64,000 nucleotides of DNA, from contig NZ_GL890985.1 in NCBI RefSeq assembly GCF_000212815.1, forward strand, positions 825,463 through 889,462, given 5' to 3'. Below are positions 1 to 8,890 of this stretch, in pieces. Each line of letters opens with the position of its first letter. Position 1 is the first letter of the stretch. This DNA comes from Streptococcus sanguinis SK49. Lineage in GTDB: Bacteria; Bacillota; Bacilli; Lactobacillales; Streptococcaceae. Under the pieces are notes generated by a model. That model searched no databases. It was not told the DNA's origin and saw only the letters and a program-made list of their open reading frames with translations. The translations under genes and the position numbers were made by a program.

Positions 1-1
1 A

Positions 2-841
2 GCCAAGTCCTATGAAGACTTGGCAAGAGAAAAGCTGGCAGAATGTTTTGATGAGGTAGTGGTTAAGCATACTGAAAAAGGCGGAGACGCAGCAGCTTTT
101 GCTAAGCAAGCCGCAGAAGACCATTATGATAGCGTCTTTGTCATGGGTGGCGATGGAACTGTCAATGAAGGAATCAGCGGCCTGGCTGAACTAGACTATC
201 GTCCGACTTTTGGCTTCTTTCCACTAGGTACGGTCAATGACTTGGCGCGTGCTCTCGGCATTCCCCTAGACGCTGAAGAAGCTATCCAAAATCTGGATAT
301 CAATAAAGTCAAGCCACTTGATATCGGCAAGATTAATGACCAGTACTTTATGAATGTGGTTGCCATTGGAACTATTCCTGAGTCGATTAACAATGTGGAT
401 TCTGAAGACAAGACTAAGTGGGGCAAGTTTGCCTACTTTATCTCTGGCTTCAAGCAGTTGATGGATACTAGTTTTTACGAATTTCACTTGAAGATTGATG
501 GAGAAGAGCGTACGATAAAGAGCAGTACACTCTTGATTGGCTCTACCAACTCAATCGGAGGTTTCGAGAGCATTCTCCCTGAAGCCACTGTCAATGACGG
601 CTTGCTCCATCTCTTGTACCTTAAGGATAAAAATCTCTTGGACACTTTGGTTTCTGTTCCAGATTTGATTTTGGGCAATGGTGAAGAAAGTGACAATATC
701 GAGTATCTGACCTTCAAGGAAATCACAGTTGAGTTGGCTGACAATAACGCAGAGCTCAGCGTTAACGTTGACGGAGATGAGGGCGACCAACTGCCAGTGA
801 CGATTCGTGTCTTGCCATCTCATTTGAATGTGTATTACTAA
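2..841 (+). CDS. YegS/DgkB-type diacylglycerol (lipid) kinase, 5' end outside window
   Basis: This is the C-terminal, larger part of a bacterial lipid kinase of the DAGK catalytic family, which phosphorylates diacylglycerol or a related lipid with ATP at the membrane. The reading frame is open to the left edge (first full codon at 2), so the true start lies before the window; the TTG at 20 is internal. The nucleotide-binding signature GGDGTVNE is encoded at about 147-170, followed by FFPLGTVNDLARALG, both diagnostic of the family. Gram-positive members have about 300 residues, so only some 20-30 residues are missing. A strong bidirectional terminator separates it from the convergent nrdF. The exact lipid substrate cannot be read from the sequence. 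Confidence 0.88.
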   Translation, partial: AKSYEDLAREKLAECFDEVVVKHTEKGGDAAAFAKQAAEDHYDSVFVMGGDGTVNEGISGLAELDYRPTFGFFPLGTVNDLARALGIPLDAEEAIQNLDINKVKPLDIGKINDQYFMNVVAIGTIPESINNVDSEDKTKWGKFAYFISGFKQLMDTSFYEFHLKIDGEERTIKSSTLLIGSTNSIGGFESILPEATVNDGLLHLLYLKDKNLLDTLVSVPDLILGNGEESDNIEYLTFKEITVELADNNAELSVNVDGDEGDQLPVTIRVLPSHLNVYY

Positions 842-902
842 TTATTTTGGGAAGATCAGAAAAGCTAGATGATGTTTGCTTTATCTGTTCTCCTTGCTAG
901 TT

Positions 903-952
903 TAGATTACAAACCCCCTCTTTCCGTATTTTGGAAAGAGGGGGTCTTTGTC
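903..952. terminator. bidirectional terminator between lipid kinase and nrdF
   Basis: The 13-bp arms 913-925 (ACCCCCTCTTTCC) and 933-945 form a perfect stem with a 7-nt loop, followed by a T-rich tail on the plus strand. It lies between two convergent genes and directly abuts the nrdF stop codon (953-955). Confidence 0.85.
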
Positions 953-1912
953 TTATAATCCGTAATTATAGTCGTCATCCTGCATGGCTTCAACTTCGCC
1001 CAGCAGGTAGCCGTTACCCACTTGGGAGAAGAAGTCATGGTTGGAAGTACCGGTTGAGATACCGTTCATGACGATAGGATTGACATCGTCCGCTGAGTCT
1101 GGGAAGAGGGGATCCTGTCCCAGATTCATCAGAGCCTTGTTGGCATTGTAGCGCAGGAAGGTCTTGACCTCTTCGGTCCAGCCGACTGTGTCATACAGGC
1201 TTTCAGTATAGCCTTCTTCATTTTCATAGAGGGTGTAGAGCAGGTCATACATCCATTCTTTGAGTTTTTCTTGCTCGTCTTCTGGTAGTTCATTAAAACC
1301 TAGCTGGAACTTGTAGCCGATATAGGTTCCGTGGACAGACTCGTCACGGATGATCAGCTTGATAATCTCAGCAACGTTAGCCAGCTTGTTATTACCCAGA
1401 TAGTAGAGCGGAGTGAAGAAACCAGAATAGAAGAGGAAGGTTTCCAAGAAAACGCTGGCTATTTTCTTTTCCAGAGCTGTACCATTCAGGTAAATTTCGT
1501 TGATAATCTCAGCTTTCTTTTGCAAGTATGGATTGGTGTTGGTCCAAGCAAAGATTTCATCGATTTCTGACTTGGTATTGAGCGTAGAAAAGATAGAAGA
1601 GTAAGACTTGGCGTGAACGGACTCCATAAATTGGATGTTGTTGAAGACAGCTTCTTCGTGAGCAGTGCGTACATCCTTGCGCAGAGCATCCACACCAGAC
1701 TCAGACTGGAGGGTATCCAGCAGGGTCAGGCCACCGAAGACCTTGCCAACCAGGTCTTTTTCCTTGTGAGACAGCTTTCTCCAGTCATCCAGGTCATTGG
1801 ATAGGGGAATCCGCGTATCCAGCCAGAATTGCTCAGTCAGTTTTTCCCAGGTGGACTTATCGATCACATCTTCGATAGCGTTCCAGTTAATGGCTTTGTA
1901 GTAAGTTTGCAT
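953..1912 (-). CDS. nrdF: class Ib ribonucleotide reductase, beta (radical) subunit NrdF
   Basis: The 319-residue radical-generating small subunit of the aerobic class Ib ribonucleotide reductase; it holds the dimetal-tyrosyl radical used by NrdE to make deoxynucleotides. The metal-ligand helix DESVHG lies at about residues 190-195 and the N-terminus reads MQTYYKAINWNAIE, as in streptococcal NrdF. The ATG at 1910-1912 is chosen because a good Shine-Dalgarno (GGAGAAAG) sits just upstream; the open frame continues 13 codons further without support. It is the last gene of nrdH-nrdE-nrdF. The NrdI flavodoxin needed for manganese cofactor assembly is not in this window. Confidence 0.96.
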   Translation of the reverse strand: MQTYYKAINWNAIEDVIDKSTWEKLTEQFWLDTRIPLSNDLDDWRKLSHKEKDLVGKVFGGLTLLDTLQSESGVDALRKDVRTAHEEAVFNNIQFMESVHAKSYSSIFSTLNTKSEIDEIFAWTNTNPYLQKKAEIINEIYLNGTALEKKIASVFLETFLFYSGFFTPLYYLGNNKLANVAEIIKLIIRDESVHGTYIGYKFQLGFNELPEDEQEKLKEWMYDLLYTLYENEEGYTESLYDTVGWTEEVKTFLRYNANKALMNLGQDPLFPDSADDVNPIVMNGISTGTSNHDFFSQVGNGYLLGEVEAMQDDDYNYGL

Positions 1913-2067
1913 TCTTTCTCCTTTAGTAGATGGTACGACCTGATGTGGCATCAGCTATCCCTTCTTGGATACTGTCCTAATGCTTCACGATTTTACCTTT
2001 CTGACAATGATGAGGAAAGTAAAATGTGACATGGTCGAATTTCCTTTTCTTTTTCTAAAATCTCTTG
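1913..2067 (-). other. nrdE-nrdF spacer with hairpin and a possible 15-codon ORF
   Basis: A 155-bp gap inside the operon. It contains a short hairpin (CTGATG/CATCAG around 1940-1954) and, on the minus strand, an ATG with an upstream AAAAGGAAA that opens 15 codons (MSHFTFLIIVRKVKS). Nothing else is recognisable. The tiny ORF is only a possibility. Confidence 0.3.
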
Positions 2068-4227
2068 TTAGATGACACAGCTTTCACATTGGTTGGCACC
2101 TACTTCGCCGCCATCATCAGTGAAGGTGCGGACATAGTAGATGGACTTGATACCCTTATTGAAGGCATAGTTACGCAGGATAGAAAGGTCGCGGGTCGTC
2201 TGCTTGCTTTCTTTTTTCCATTCGTAGAGGCCTTTAGGGATATCGCTGCGCATAAAGAGAGTCAGGGAAAGACCTTGGTCCACATGCTCAGTTGCGGCTG
2301 CGTAGACATCGATAACCTTGCGCATATCCATGTCATAGGCGCTGGTATAGTAAGGAATAGTCTCAGTTGACAGACCAGCAGCAGGATAGTAGATCTTACC
2401 GATTTTCTTTTCTTGACGTTCTTCGATCCGCTGAGTAATTGGATGGATTGAAGCAGAAACGTCATTGATATAGCTGATAGAGCCATTTGGTGCAACAGCT
2501 AGGCGGTTTTGATGGTAGAGACCATCAGCCTTGACCTTGTCGCGCAACTCAGCCCAATCTTCTGCAGATGGGATAAAGATGCCAGCGAAGAGTTCTTTGA
2601 CACGGTCAGACTTAGGAACAAATTCATCCGTCAGGTATTTGTCAAAGTAAGTTCCGTTAGCATAGTCAGATTTTTCAAAGTTATCGAAGGTCACGCCACG
2701 CTCGCGAGCGATATTGTTAGACTCAACCAAAGTCCAGTAGTTCATGAGCATGAAGTAGATGCTGGTGAACTCTACAGCTTCCGCTGATCCGTAATCGATC
2801 AACTGCTGAGCCAAATAACTGTGTAGCCCCATAGCACCTAAACCAAAAGTATGAGCTAGGCTATTTCCGTGATCGATAGAAGGCACAGCTGTAATGTGTG
2901 AACTATCAGTAACGAAAGTAAGAGCGCGAGTCATAGTTCGGATGGATTTTCCAAAGTCAGGCGAAGTCATCATGTTGACAACGTTGGTAGAACCTAAGTT
3001 ACATGATACATCTGTTCCCAAGTGGAGATACTCTTGTGCATCATTCAAAAGACTAGGTTCTTGCACTTGCAGGATTTCAGAGCAAAGGTTACTCATGATG
3101 ATTTTACCGTCAATTGGATTTGAACGATTAGCAGTATCGATGTTTACGACATAAGGATAGCCAGATTCTTGTTGGAGTTTAGAAATTTCTGTTTCCAAAT
3201 CACGAGCCTTGATCTTGGTTTTAGTGATATTTGGATTAGCGACCAACTCATCATATTTTTCAGTGATGTCAAGGTAGGCAAATGGCACTCCGTACTCGCG
3301 TTCAACAGAATATGGGCTGAAGAGGTACATTTCTTCATTTTTGCGTGCTAATTCGTAGAACTTATCCGGAATGACAACGCCGAGTGAGAGGGTTTTAACC
3401 CGAACTTTTTCGTCGGCATTTTCTTTCTTGGTAGAAAGGAAGGCGATGATATCTGGGTGGAAGACATTGAGGTAAACAACCCCAGCTCCCTGACGTTGGC
3501 CCAACTGGTTAGAGTAAGAGAAGCTGTCCTCGAAGAGTTTCATAACAGGAACAACCCCAGATGCAGCTCCCTCATAGCCCTTGATAGGTGCTCCGGCTTC
3601 CCGCAGATTGCTGAGGGAAATACCGACCCCGCCTCCGATACGAGACAATTGCAGGGCAGAGTTGATGGAGCGACCGATTGAGTTCATATCATCTGTTACT
3701 TGGATGAGGAAGCAAGAAACCAATTCACCACGACGGGCCCGACCAGCGTTGAGGAAGCTTGGTGTAGCTGGTTGGTAGCGCTGGTGGATAATCTCATTTG
3801 CAATATCCTTGGCAATGGCTTCATCTCCGTTGGCAAAGTAGAGGGCGTTGAAGAGTACCCGATCTTCCATGCTTTCTAGATAGTATTCACCATCATTTGT
3901 CTTCAGTGCATACTGGTTGTAGAACTTATAAGCAGCCATGAAAGATTTAAACTTGAAATCTTGAGCATGGATAAAAGTAGTCAGCTCCTCGATGTATTCC
4001 GGAGAATAGAGCTGGATAAATTCCTTTTCCAAATAGTTTTCTTCTATTAAATATTTAATCTTTTCTGTGATAGAAGAAAATTGCTTGGTGTTTGGCTCAA
4101 CGTTTTCTTTAAAAAAAGCTTTTAAGGCTTCTTGATCTTTATGAAGCATAATCTGACCATTAACTGGACGGTTGATTTCGTTGTTGAGTCGGAAGTATGT
4201 TACATCCTCTAAATGTTTGAGTCCCAT
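2068..4227 (-). CDS. nrdE: class Ib ribonucleotide reductase, alpha (catalytic) subunit NrdE
   Basis: The 719-residue catalytic subunit that reduces ribonucleoside diphosphates. It has the class Ib length and ends in ANQCESCVI, the C-terminal Cys pair that is re-reduced by the NrdH redoxin encoded just upstream. The conserved N-C-x-L-G-S-T-N type segment (DVSCNLGSTNVVN) and the long (beta/alpha)10 barrel body are visible. The start MGLKHLEDVTYFRLNNE has an AAAAGGAAAA ribosome site. The 160-bp gap to nrdH contains hairpins that may set the relative expression of the two genes. Cotranscribed with nrdH and nrdF. Confidence 0.97.
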   Translation of the reverse strand: MGLKHLEDVTYFRLNNEINRPVNGQIMLHKDQEALKAFFKENVEPNTKQFSSITEKIKYLIEENYLEKEFIQLYSPEYIEELTTFIHAQDFKFKSFMAAYKFYNQYALKTNDGEYYLESMEDRVLFNALYFANGDEAIAKDIANEIIHQRYQPATPSFLNAGRARRGELVSCFLIQVTDDMNSIGRSINSALQLSRIGGGVGISLSNLREAGAPIKGYEGAASGVVPVMKLFEDSFSYSNQLGQRQGAGVVYLNVFHPDIIAFLSTKKENADEKVRVKTLSLGVVIPDKFYELARKNEEMYLFSPYSVEREYGVPFAYLDITEKYDELVANPNITKTKIKARDLETEISKLQQESGYPYVVNIDTANRSNPIDGKIIMSNLCSEILQVQEPSLLNDAQEYLHLGTDVSCNLGSTNVVNMMTSPDFGKSIRTMTRALTFVTDSSHITAVPSIDHGNSLAHTFGLGAMGLHSYLAQQLIDYGSAEAVEFTSIYFMLMNYWTLVESNNIARERGVTFDNFEKSDYANGTYFDKYLTDEFVPKSDRVKELFAGIFIPSAEDWAELRDKVKADGLYHQNRLAVAPNGSISYINDVSASIHPITQRIEERQEKKIGKIYYPAAGLSTETIPYYTSAYDMDMRKVIDVYAAATEHVDQGLSLTLFMRSDIPKGLYEWKKESKQTTRDLSILRNYAFNKGIKSIYYVRTFTDDGGEVGANQCESCVI

Positions 4228-4387
4228 GTTTTTCCTTTTCTATATAAATAAGATAATTAGCTAGCGGAAAAATATCCGCCTTACAAAAGAAACGGCCCCT
4301 ATGAGCATAGGAGCTGCAGTTTGCCCTGATAATCTGTCTTTTAGTTTATCTCCCAATCAAGGCGCGCCGCCCTCAAAATAAACTACA
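4228..4387 (-). other. nrdH-nrdE spacer with hairpins
   Basis: Two inverted repeats are visible: 4262-4279 (GCGGA/TCCGC) and 4295-4313 (CCCCTATG/CATAGGAG, with one G-T pair). Read on the minus strand the second is followed by CCGTTTCTTTTG, so it could act as a partial terminator or an mRNA-processing structure between nrdH and nrdE. No gene is seen. Confidence 0.4.
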
Positions 4388-4606
4388 TTAAGACAGTTTT
4401 TTCAATTTACCAGGTTGGAAACCAGAAAATGCCTCAGTTGCTGTCTGAATCACAGGAGCAGCGTTGAAACCAAGATCTTTGACATGGTCAATGAATTCTG
4501 GCTGTTCATCCAAGTTGATTTCGCGGTATTCTACATGATTAGTATCTAAGAAGCGCTTGGTCATTTTGCACTGAACGCAGTTGTTTTTTGAGTAAATAGT
4601 TACCAT
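4388..4606 (-). CDS. nrdH: NrdH glutaredoxin-like redoxin
   Basis: A 72-residue glutaredoxin-fold protein with thioredoxin-like activity that supplies electrons to NrdE. The redox motif CVQC is at residues 10-13, and the C-terminal half carries the FSGFQPGKL substrate-binding segment typical of NrdH. It is first in the nrdHEF operon, about 45 nt downstream of a consensus promoter, with AGAGGAATTTTTA as ribosome site. Length and sequence fit the family throughout. Confidence 0.95.
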   Translation of the reverse strand: MVTIYSKNNCVQCKMTKRFLDTNHVEYREINLDEQPEFIDHVKDLGFNAAPVIQTATEAFSGFQPGKLKKLS

Positions 4607-4654
4607 TAAAAATTCCTCTAAACTTTCGTTTTTTCTTTTAAATAATACGAAACT

Positions 4655-4683
4655 AGTATATCTAAAAGAAAATAGAATGTCAA
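4655..4683 (-). promoter_or_regulatory. nrdHEF promoter
   Basis: On the minus strand TTGACA (4678-4683) and TATACT (4655-4660) are separated by exactly 17 bp, a near-perfect sigma-A promoter. The leader to nrdH would be about 40 nt. Confidence 0.85.
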
Positions 4684-4690
4684 TAGTTTT

Positions 4691-4748
4691 GAACTAAATA
4701 TTGTGTGATATTTTGTTATAGGATAGATTACAATACAATATATAGTGA
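4691..4748. promoter_or_regulatory. two NrdR boxes upstream of nrdHEF
   Basis: Two 16-bp palindromic boxes match the NrdR consensus acaCwAtATaTwGtgt: 4691-4706 (core CTAAATATTG) and 4733-4748 (core CAATATATAG). Their starts are 42 bp apart, about four helical turns, as expected for cooperative NrdR binding. Both lie just upstream of the -35, so NrdR repression of nrdHEF by dATP/ATP sensing is likely. Confidence 0.8.
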
Positions 4749-4933
4749 TTGTATAAGCGGTGAAAAGAAGTGAAAAATTGCAGAAAAGGAGCAAAATGCT
4801 GATGCGGCAATGCTTAAACAAGTCTTAAAATGTTAGAAAAATGACTAGTAGCTTTTCCGCCAAAAACAAAAATCCAATATCTTGTGTTACAGAATTTAGG
4901 GAATCACTAGGAGGAGTGGAGGGGGAGTTTATA

Positions 4934-4971
4934 TTCTTATTTTATAACAATTAGTTTCTATAAAATAAGAA
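4934..4971. repeat. perfect 13-bp inverted repeat, function unknown
   Basis: The arms 4934-4946 (TTCTTATTTTATA) and 4959-4971 are perfect reverse complements around a 12-nt loop. The element is A+T-only except for two G/C pairs. It is not followed by a T-run and no gene ends here. Confidence 0.6.
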
Positions 4972-5046
4972 ATTTATGATTAAAAACTTGGTGGAAGCCA
5001 TTTTTGAATAAAGCTTGGGGAATGTGGGATTTAGCTCGAAAATTCT

Positions 5047-5072
5047 CTCTTCAATATAATAAGAAGAGTTTT
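5047..5072 (+). terminator. terminator-like hairpin upstream of ptsH promoter
   Basis: CTCTTC (5047-5052) pairs with GAAGAG (5063-5068), followed by TTTTC. The stem is short; it would end any plus-strand transcript entering the ptsH promoter region. Confidence 0.35.
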
Positions 5073-5112
5073 CATTTCCCAAGAAATATTTTGTAAGCGG
5101 GCTATAAAATTC

Positions 5113-5141
5113 TTGAAAAAGATTTCAAAAGGTGATATAAT
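5113..5141 (+). promoter_or_regulatory. ptsHI promoter
   Basis: TTGAAA (5113-5118), 17-bp spacer, TATAAT (5136-5141). The leader to ptsH is about 55 nt and ends in the strong ribosome site AAGGAGAG. Confidence 0.85.
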
Positions 5142-5148
5142 ATCAACT

Positions 5149-5162
5149 TGTAAGGGTTATCA
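5149..5162 (+). promoter_or_regulatory. cre-like site in ptsHI leader
   Basis: TGTAAGGGTTATCA fits the CcpA consensus TGNAARCGNWWNCA except for C to G in the central CG. It covers roughly +1 to +14 of the predicted transcript. The central mismatch makes this uncertain. Confidence 0.4.
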
Positions 5163-5202
5163 CAATAACTCAAAAAGAATTATTTAAAAGGAGAGTCTAA
5201 CT

Positions 5203-5466
5203 ATGGCTTCTAAAGATTTCCACATTGTAGCAGAAACAGGTATTCACGCACGTCCAGCAACTTTGTTGGTTCAAACTGCTAGCAAATTCGCTTCAGACAT
5301 CACGCTTGAATACAAAGGTAAATCAGTAAACTTGAAATCTATCATGGGTGTTATGAGTCTCGGTGTTGGCCAAGGAGCTGATGTTAAGATCTCAGCTGAA
5401 GGTGCAGATGCAGACGATGCCATCGCTGCAATCTCTGAAACAATGGAAAAAGAAGGATTGGCTTAA
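5203..5466 (+). CDS. ptsH: HPr phosphocarrier protein of the PTS
   Basis: HPr, 87 residues, passes phosphate from enzyme I (ptsI, 1 bp downstream) to sugar-specific enzyme II complexes. His15 within TGIHARPAT is the PEP-dependent phosphorylation site. Ser46 within LKSIMGV is the regulatory site of HPr kinase; HPr(Ser-P) is the CcpA corepressor in Firmicutes. Every conserved residue is present. It is the first gene of the two-gene ptsHI operon. It therefore links sugar transport with the catabolite control suggested for the glg and atp operons in this window. Confidence 0.98.
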   Translation: MASKDFHIVAETGIHARPATLLVQTASKFASDITLEYKGKSVNLKSIMGVMSLGVGQGADVKISAEGADADDAIAAISETMEKEGLA

Positions 5467-5467
5467 T

Positions 5468-7201
5468 ATGACAGAAATGCTTAAAGGAATTGCAGCATCT
5501 GACGGTGTTGCCGTTGCTAAGGCATATCTATTAGTTCAACCGGATTTATCATTTGAGACTGTTTCAGTCGAAGATACGAATGCAGAAGAGGCTCGTTTGG
5601 ATGCAGCTCTTGAAGCTTCACAGAACGAGCTTTCTGTTATCCGTGAGAAAGCAGTAGATAGCCTTGGTGAGGAAGCCGCTCAGGTATTTGATGCTCACTT
5701 AATGGTACTTGCTGACCCTGAAATGGTTGGGCAAATCAAAGAAACAATCCGTGCGAAAAAGACCAATGCAGAAGCTGGTCTGAAAGAAGTAACGGACATG
5801 TTTATCACTCTCTTTGAAAACATGGACGACAATCCATATATGCAGGAACGTGCGGCAGATATCCGCGACGTGACGAAGCGTGTTCTTGCTAACCTTTTGG
5901 GCAAGAAATTGCCAAACCCAGCGTCTATCAATGAAGAATCAGTTGTGATTGCTCATGACTTGACTCCTTCTGATACAGCACAGCTGGATAAAAAATTTGT
6001 TAAAGCTTTTGTAACCAATATCGGCGGCCGGACAAGCCACTCTGCTATCATGGCTCGTACGCTTGAAATCGCGGCAGTATTGGGAACTAATAACATTACT
6101 GAGCTTGTAAAAGATGGCGATGTGATTGCAGCTAACGGTATCACTGGTGAAGTGATTATCAACCCAACTGAAGAGCAAATCGCAGCATTTAAAGCAGCTG
6201 GTGAGGCTTATGCTAAGCAAAAAGCTGAATGGGAATTGCTTAAGGATGCTCAGACTGTGACTGCAGATGGCAAGCACTTCGAATTGGCAGCCAATATCGG
6301 TACGCCAAAAGACGTTGAAGGTGTCAATGCTAACGGTGCAGAAGCAGTTGGTCTTTACCGGACTGAGTTCCTTTATATGGATTCTCAAGACTTCCCGACA
6401 GAAGATGAGCAGTATGAAGCATACAAGGCTGTGCTTGAAGGCATGAATGGAAAACCAGTTGTTGTTCGTACGATGGATATTGGTGGAGATAAGGAGCTTC
6501 CTTACTTCGATATGCCGCATGAAATGAACCCATTCCTTGGTTTCCGTGCTTTGCGTATCTCTATCTCTGAAACTGGCGATGCTATGTTCCGTACACAAAT
6601 CCGCGCTCTCTTGCGTGCTTCTGTACATGGACAATTGCGCATCATGTTCCCAATGGTAGCCCTTCTAACAGAATTCCGCAAAGCTAAAGCGGTTTATGAC
6701 GAAGAGAAAGCTAAGCTGCAAGCTGAAGGCGTTGCAGTAGCAGACAATATCCAAGTGGGGATTATGATTGAAATCCCAGCAGCAGCTATGTTGGCGGATC
6801 AATTTGCCAAGGAAGTAGACTTCTTCTCTATCGGTACTAATGACTTGATCCAGTACACTATGGCAGCTGACCGGATGAATGAGCAAGTCTCTTACCTCTA
6901 TCAACCTTACAACCCATCTATCCTTCGCTTGATTAACAATGTTATCAAGGCAGCTCATGCTGAAGGCAAGTGGGCAGGTATGTGTGGAGAAATGGCCGGG
7001 GATCAAACTGCGGTGCCATTGCTCGTAGGTATGGGCTTGGATGAATTCTCTATGAGTGCGACTTCTGTTCTTCGGACTCGTAGCCTCATGAAGAAGCTGG
7101 ATACGAAGAAGATGGAAGAACTGGCTCAGCGTGCACTGACTGAATGTGCAACGATGGAAGAAGTTCTTGAGCTTGAAAAAGAATATCTGGACTTCGATTA
7201 A
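5468..7201 (+). CDS. ptsI: PTS enzyme I (PEP-protein phosphotransferase)
   Basis: Enzyme I, 577 residues, autophosphorylates with phosphoenolpyruvate and hands phosphate to HPr. The active-site His is residue 191 in [16 protein letters not shown], and the C-terminal PEP-binding domain shows [15 protein letters not shown] and the catalytic Cys in GMCGEMAGD. The ATG at 5468 begins [11 protein letters not shown] and follows the ptsH stop by one base, indicating translational coupling; the open frame extends upstream into ptsH only as out-of-frame overlap. A clear intrinsic terminator follows. Confidence 0.98.
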   Translation: MTEMLKGIAASDGVAVAKAYLLVQPDLSFETVSVEDTNAEEARLDAALEASQNELSVIREKAVDSLGEEAAQVFDAHLMVLADPEMVGQIKETIRAKKTNAEAGLKEVTDMFITLFENMDDNPYMQERAADIRDVTKRVLANLLGKKLPNPASINEESVVIAHDLTPSDTAQLDKKFVKAFVTNIGGRTSHSAIMARTLEIAAVLGTNNITELVKDGDVIAANGITGEVIINPTEEQIAAFKAAGEAYAKQKAEWELLKDAQTVTADGKHFELAANIGTPKDVEGVNANGAEAVGLYRTEFLYMDSQDFPTEDEQYEAYKAVLEGMNGKPVVVRTMDIGGDKELPYFDMPHEMNPFLGFRALRISISETGDAMFRTQIRALLRASVHGQLRIMFPMVALLTEFRKAKAVYDEEKAKLQAEGVAVADNIQVGIMIEIPAAAMLADQFAKEVDFFSIGTNDLIQYTMAADRMNEQVSYLYQPYNPSILRLINNVIKAAHAEGKWAGMCGEMAGDQTAVPLLVGMGLDEFSMSATSVLRTRSLMKKLDTKKMEELAQRALTECATMEEVLELEKEYLDFD

Positions 7202-7211
7202 TCTGAAAATT

Positions 7212-7242
7212 AAGATCAGGGAGATTTTCCTGGTCTTTTTTA
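7212..7242 (+). terminator. ptsHI terminator
   Basis: AAGATCAGG (7212-7220) pairs with CCTGGTCTT (7229-7237, one G-T pair), followed by a run of T. Confidence 0.85.
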
Positions 7243-7378
7243 GTTTTCTTCAGGGCATAGTGAAGTTTGTGCAGAAAGTTGAAATCAAAGAAAACAGAAA
7301 ATAAGCAGATCTAAATATGAACAAACTTAGATAATCTATCTTAATTGTGAAAAAATTCTTTAAATTTATAACTTTTGG

Positions 7379-7406
7379 TTGAAATTTTCAGAAAATTTGG
7401 TAAAAT
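7379..7406 (+). promoter_or_regulatory. gapN promoter
   Basis: TTGAAA (7379-7384), 16-bp spacer, TAAAAT (7401-7406) preceded by TGG (extended -10). The leader is about 25 nt. Confidence 0.65.
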
Positions 7407-7435
7407 AATATTTAATAACATTTTGGAGGGGACAA

Positions 7436-8860
7436 GTGACACAATATAAAAACTATATAAATGGAGAGTGGAAAGTTTCTGAAAATGAAATTACCATCTC
7501 ATCTCCTATCAACAATGAGATTTTAGGAACTGTGCCTGCCATGACTCAGACAGAGGTTGACTATGCGATGGCGAGCGCTCGTGCGGCTTTGCCAGCTTGG
7601 CGAGCTCTTTCAGCAGTTGAGCGTGCAGCTTATTTGCATAAGGTTGCGGATATTTTGGAGCGCGATCAGGAGAAGATTGGCGAAATTCTTGCAAAAGAAG
7701 TTGCCAAGGGTATCAAAGCGGCAGTCGGAGAGGTAGTCCGGACAGCAGACTTGATTCGCTATGCGGCTGAAGAAGGCATTCGTATTCATGGTCAGGTTAT
7801 GGAAGGTGGCGGCTTTGAAGCTGCCAGCAAGAAAAAATTGGCTGTGGTTCGTCGTGAGCCTGTAGGAGTTGTACTGGCCATTGCGCCATTTAACTACCCA
7901 GTCAACCTGTCTGGTTCCAAAATTGCTCCTGCCCTTATCGGCGGAAATGTCGTGATGTTTAAGCCACCTACTCAAGGTTCAATCTCTGGTCTGCTCTTGG
8001 CTCAGGCTTTTGCTGAGGCTGGTCTGCCTGCTGGTGTTTTCAATACCATCACAGGACGTGGTTCAGAAATCGGGGATTACATCATTGAGCATAAGGAAGT
8101 AAACTACATTAACTTTACTGGCTCCACTCCAATCGGTGAGCGCATCGGTAAGTTGGCTGGTATGCGTCCAATTATGTTAGAATTGGGTGGTAAGGATGCT
8201 GCAGTCGTGCTAGAAGATGCTGACTTGGAGCATGCAGCTAAGCAGATTGTTGGCGGGGCATACAGTTATTCCGGTCAGCGCTGTACGGCTATTAAACGTG
8301 TCATTGTCATGGAGAGCGTAGCAGATAAATTAGCGGCGCTGATTAAGGCAGAGGTAGAGAAACTGACGGTTGGTGATCCCTTTGATAATGCGGATATCAC
8401 ACCAGTCATTGATAACGCATCAGCAGATTTCATCTGGGGCTTGATTGAAGATGCTCAAGAAAAGGGAGCGTCAGCCTTGACAGAAATCAAACGTGAAGCA
8501 AATCTCATCTGGCCTGCCTTGTTTGACCATGTGACACTGGATATGAAATTAGCTTGGGAAGAGCCATTTGGTCCTGTTCTTCCGATTATTCGTGTGACTT
8601 CCGTTGAAGAGGCTATTCAGATCTGTAACCAGTCAGAGTTTGGTCTTCAATCTTCAGTCTTTACAAATGATTTCCCTAAAGCATTTGAAATTGCTGAAAA
8701 ACTGGAAGTGGGTACTGTACATATCAATAATAAGACCCAACGTGGTCCAGATAACTTCCCATTCCTTGGAGTTAAGGGATCTGGAGCAGGAGTGCAAGGG
8801 ATTCGTTACAGTATCGAAGCGATGACACAAGTGAAATCCATTGTGTTTGATGTGAAATAA
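7436..8860 (+). CDS. gapN: NADP-dependent non-phosphorylating glyceraldehyde-3-phosphate dehydrogenase
   Basis: GapN, 474 residues, oxidises glyceraldehyde-3-phosphate irreversibly to 3-phosphoglycerate with NADP+. Streptococci lack the oxidative pentose phosphate route to varying degrees and use GapN as an NADPH source. It is an aldehyde dehydrogenase superfamily enzyme: FNYPVN around residue 150, the LELGGKDA motif with the general base Glu, and catalytic Cys283 in SGQRCTA. The start is GTG (7436) behind a strong GGAGGGG. It is monocistronic, with its own promoter and a terminator downstream, next to the PTS genes. Confidence 0.97.
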   Translation: MTQYKNYINGEWKVSENEITISSPINNEILGTVPAMTQTEVDYAMASARAALPAWRALSAVERAAYLHKVADILERDQEKIGEILAKEVAKGIKAAVGEVVRTADLIRYAAEEGIRIHGQVMEGGGFEAASKKKLAVVRREPVGVVLAIAPFNYPVNLSGSKIAPALIGGNVVMFKPPTQGSISGLLLAQAFAEAGLPAGVFNTITGRGSEIGDYIIEHKEVNYINFTGSTPIGERIGKLAGMRPIMLELGGKDAAVVLEDADLEHAAKQIVGGAYSYSGQRCTAIKRVIVMESVADKLAALIKAEVEKLTVGDPFDNADITPVIDNASADFIWGLIEDAQEKGASALTEIKREANLIWPALFDHVTLDMKLAWEEPFGPVLPIIRVTSVEEAIQICNQSEFGLQSSVFTNDFPKAFEIAEKLEVGTVHINNKTQRGPDNFPFLGVKGSGAGVQGIRYSIEAMTQVKSIVFDVK

Positions 8861-8863
8861 TGA

Positions 8864-8890
8864 GAAAGGCGGCTTTGTGCGGCCTTTTTT
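8864..8890 (+). terminator. gapN terminator
   Basis: AAAGGC (8865-8870) pairs with GCCTTT (8882-8887), followed by T residues. Confidence 0.7.

Larger units (their letters stand above)
4749..5112. other. intergenic region between divergent nrdHEF and ptsHI
   Basis: The 596-bp gap 4607-5202 holds the two divergent promoters at its ends. Its middle has no credible coding frame. It contains a perfect 13-bp inverted repeat (4934-4971) and a terminator-like hairpin (5047-5072), listed separately. Nothing else is recognised. Confidence 0.6.

Noticed and set aside
5094..5108. Second cre-like word TGTAAGCGGGCTATA upstream of ptsH
   Set aside because: Only the left half fits; the W positions and final CA do not match. 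The site at 5149 is better.
5939..6634. 231-codon minus-strand frame inside ptsI
   Set aside because: It lies wholly opposite a full-length conserved gene, has no family resemblance and no ribosome site.
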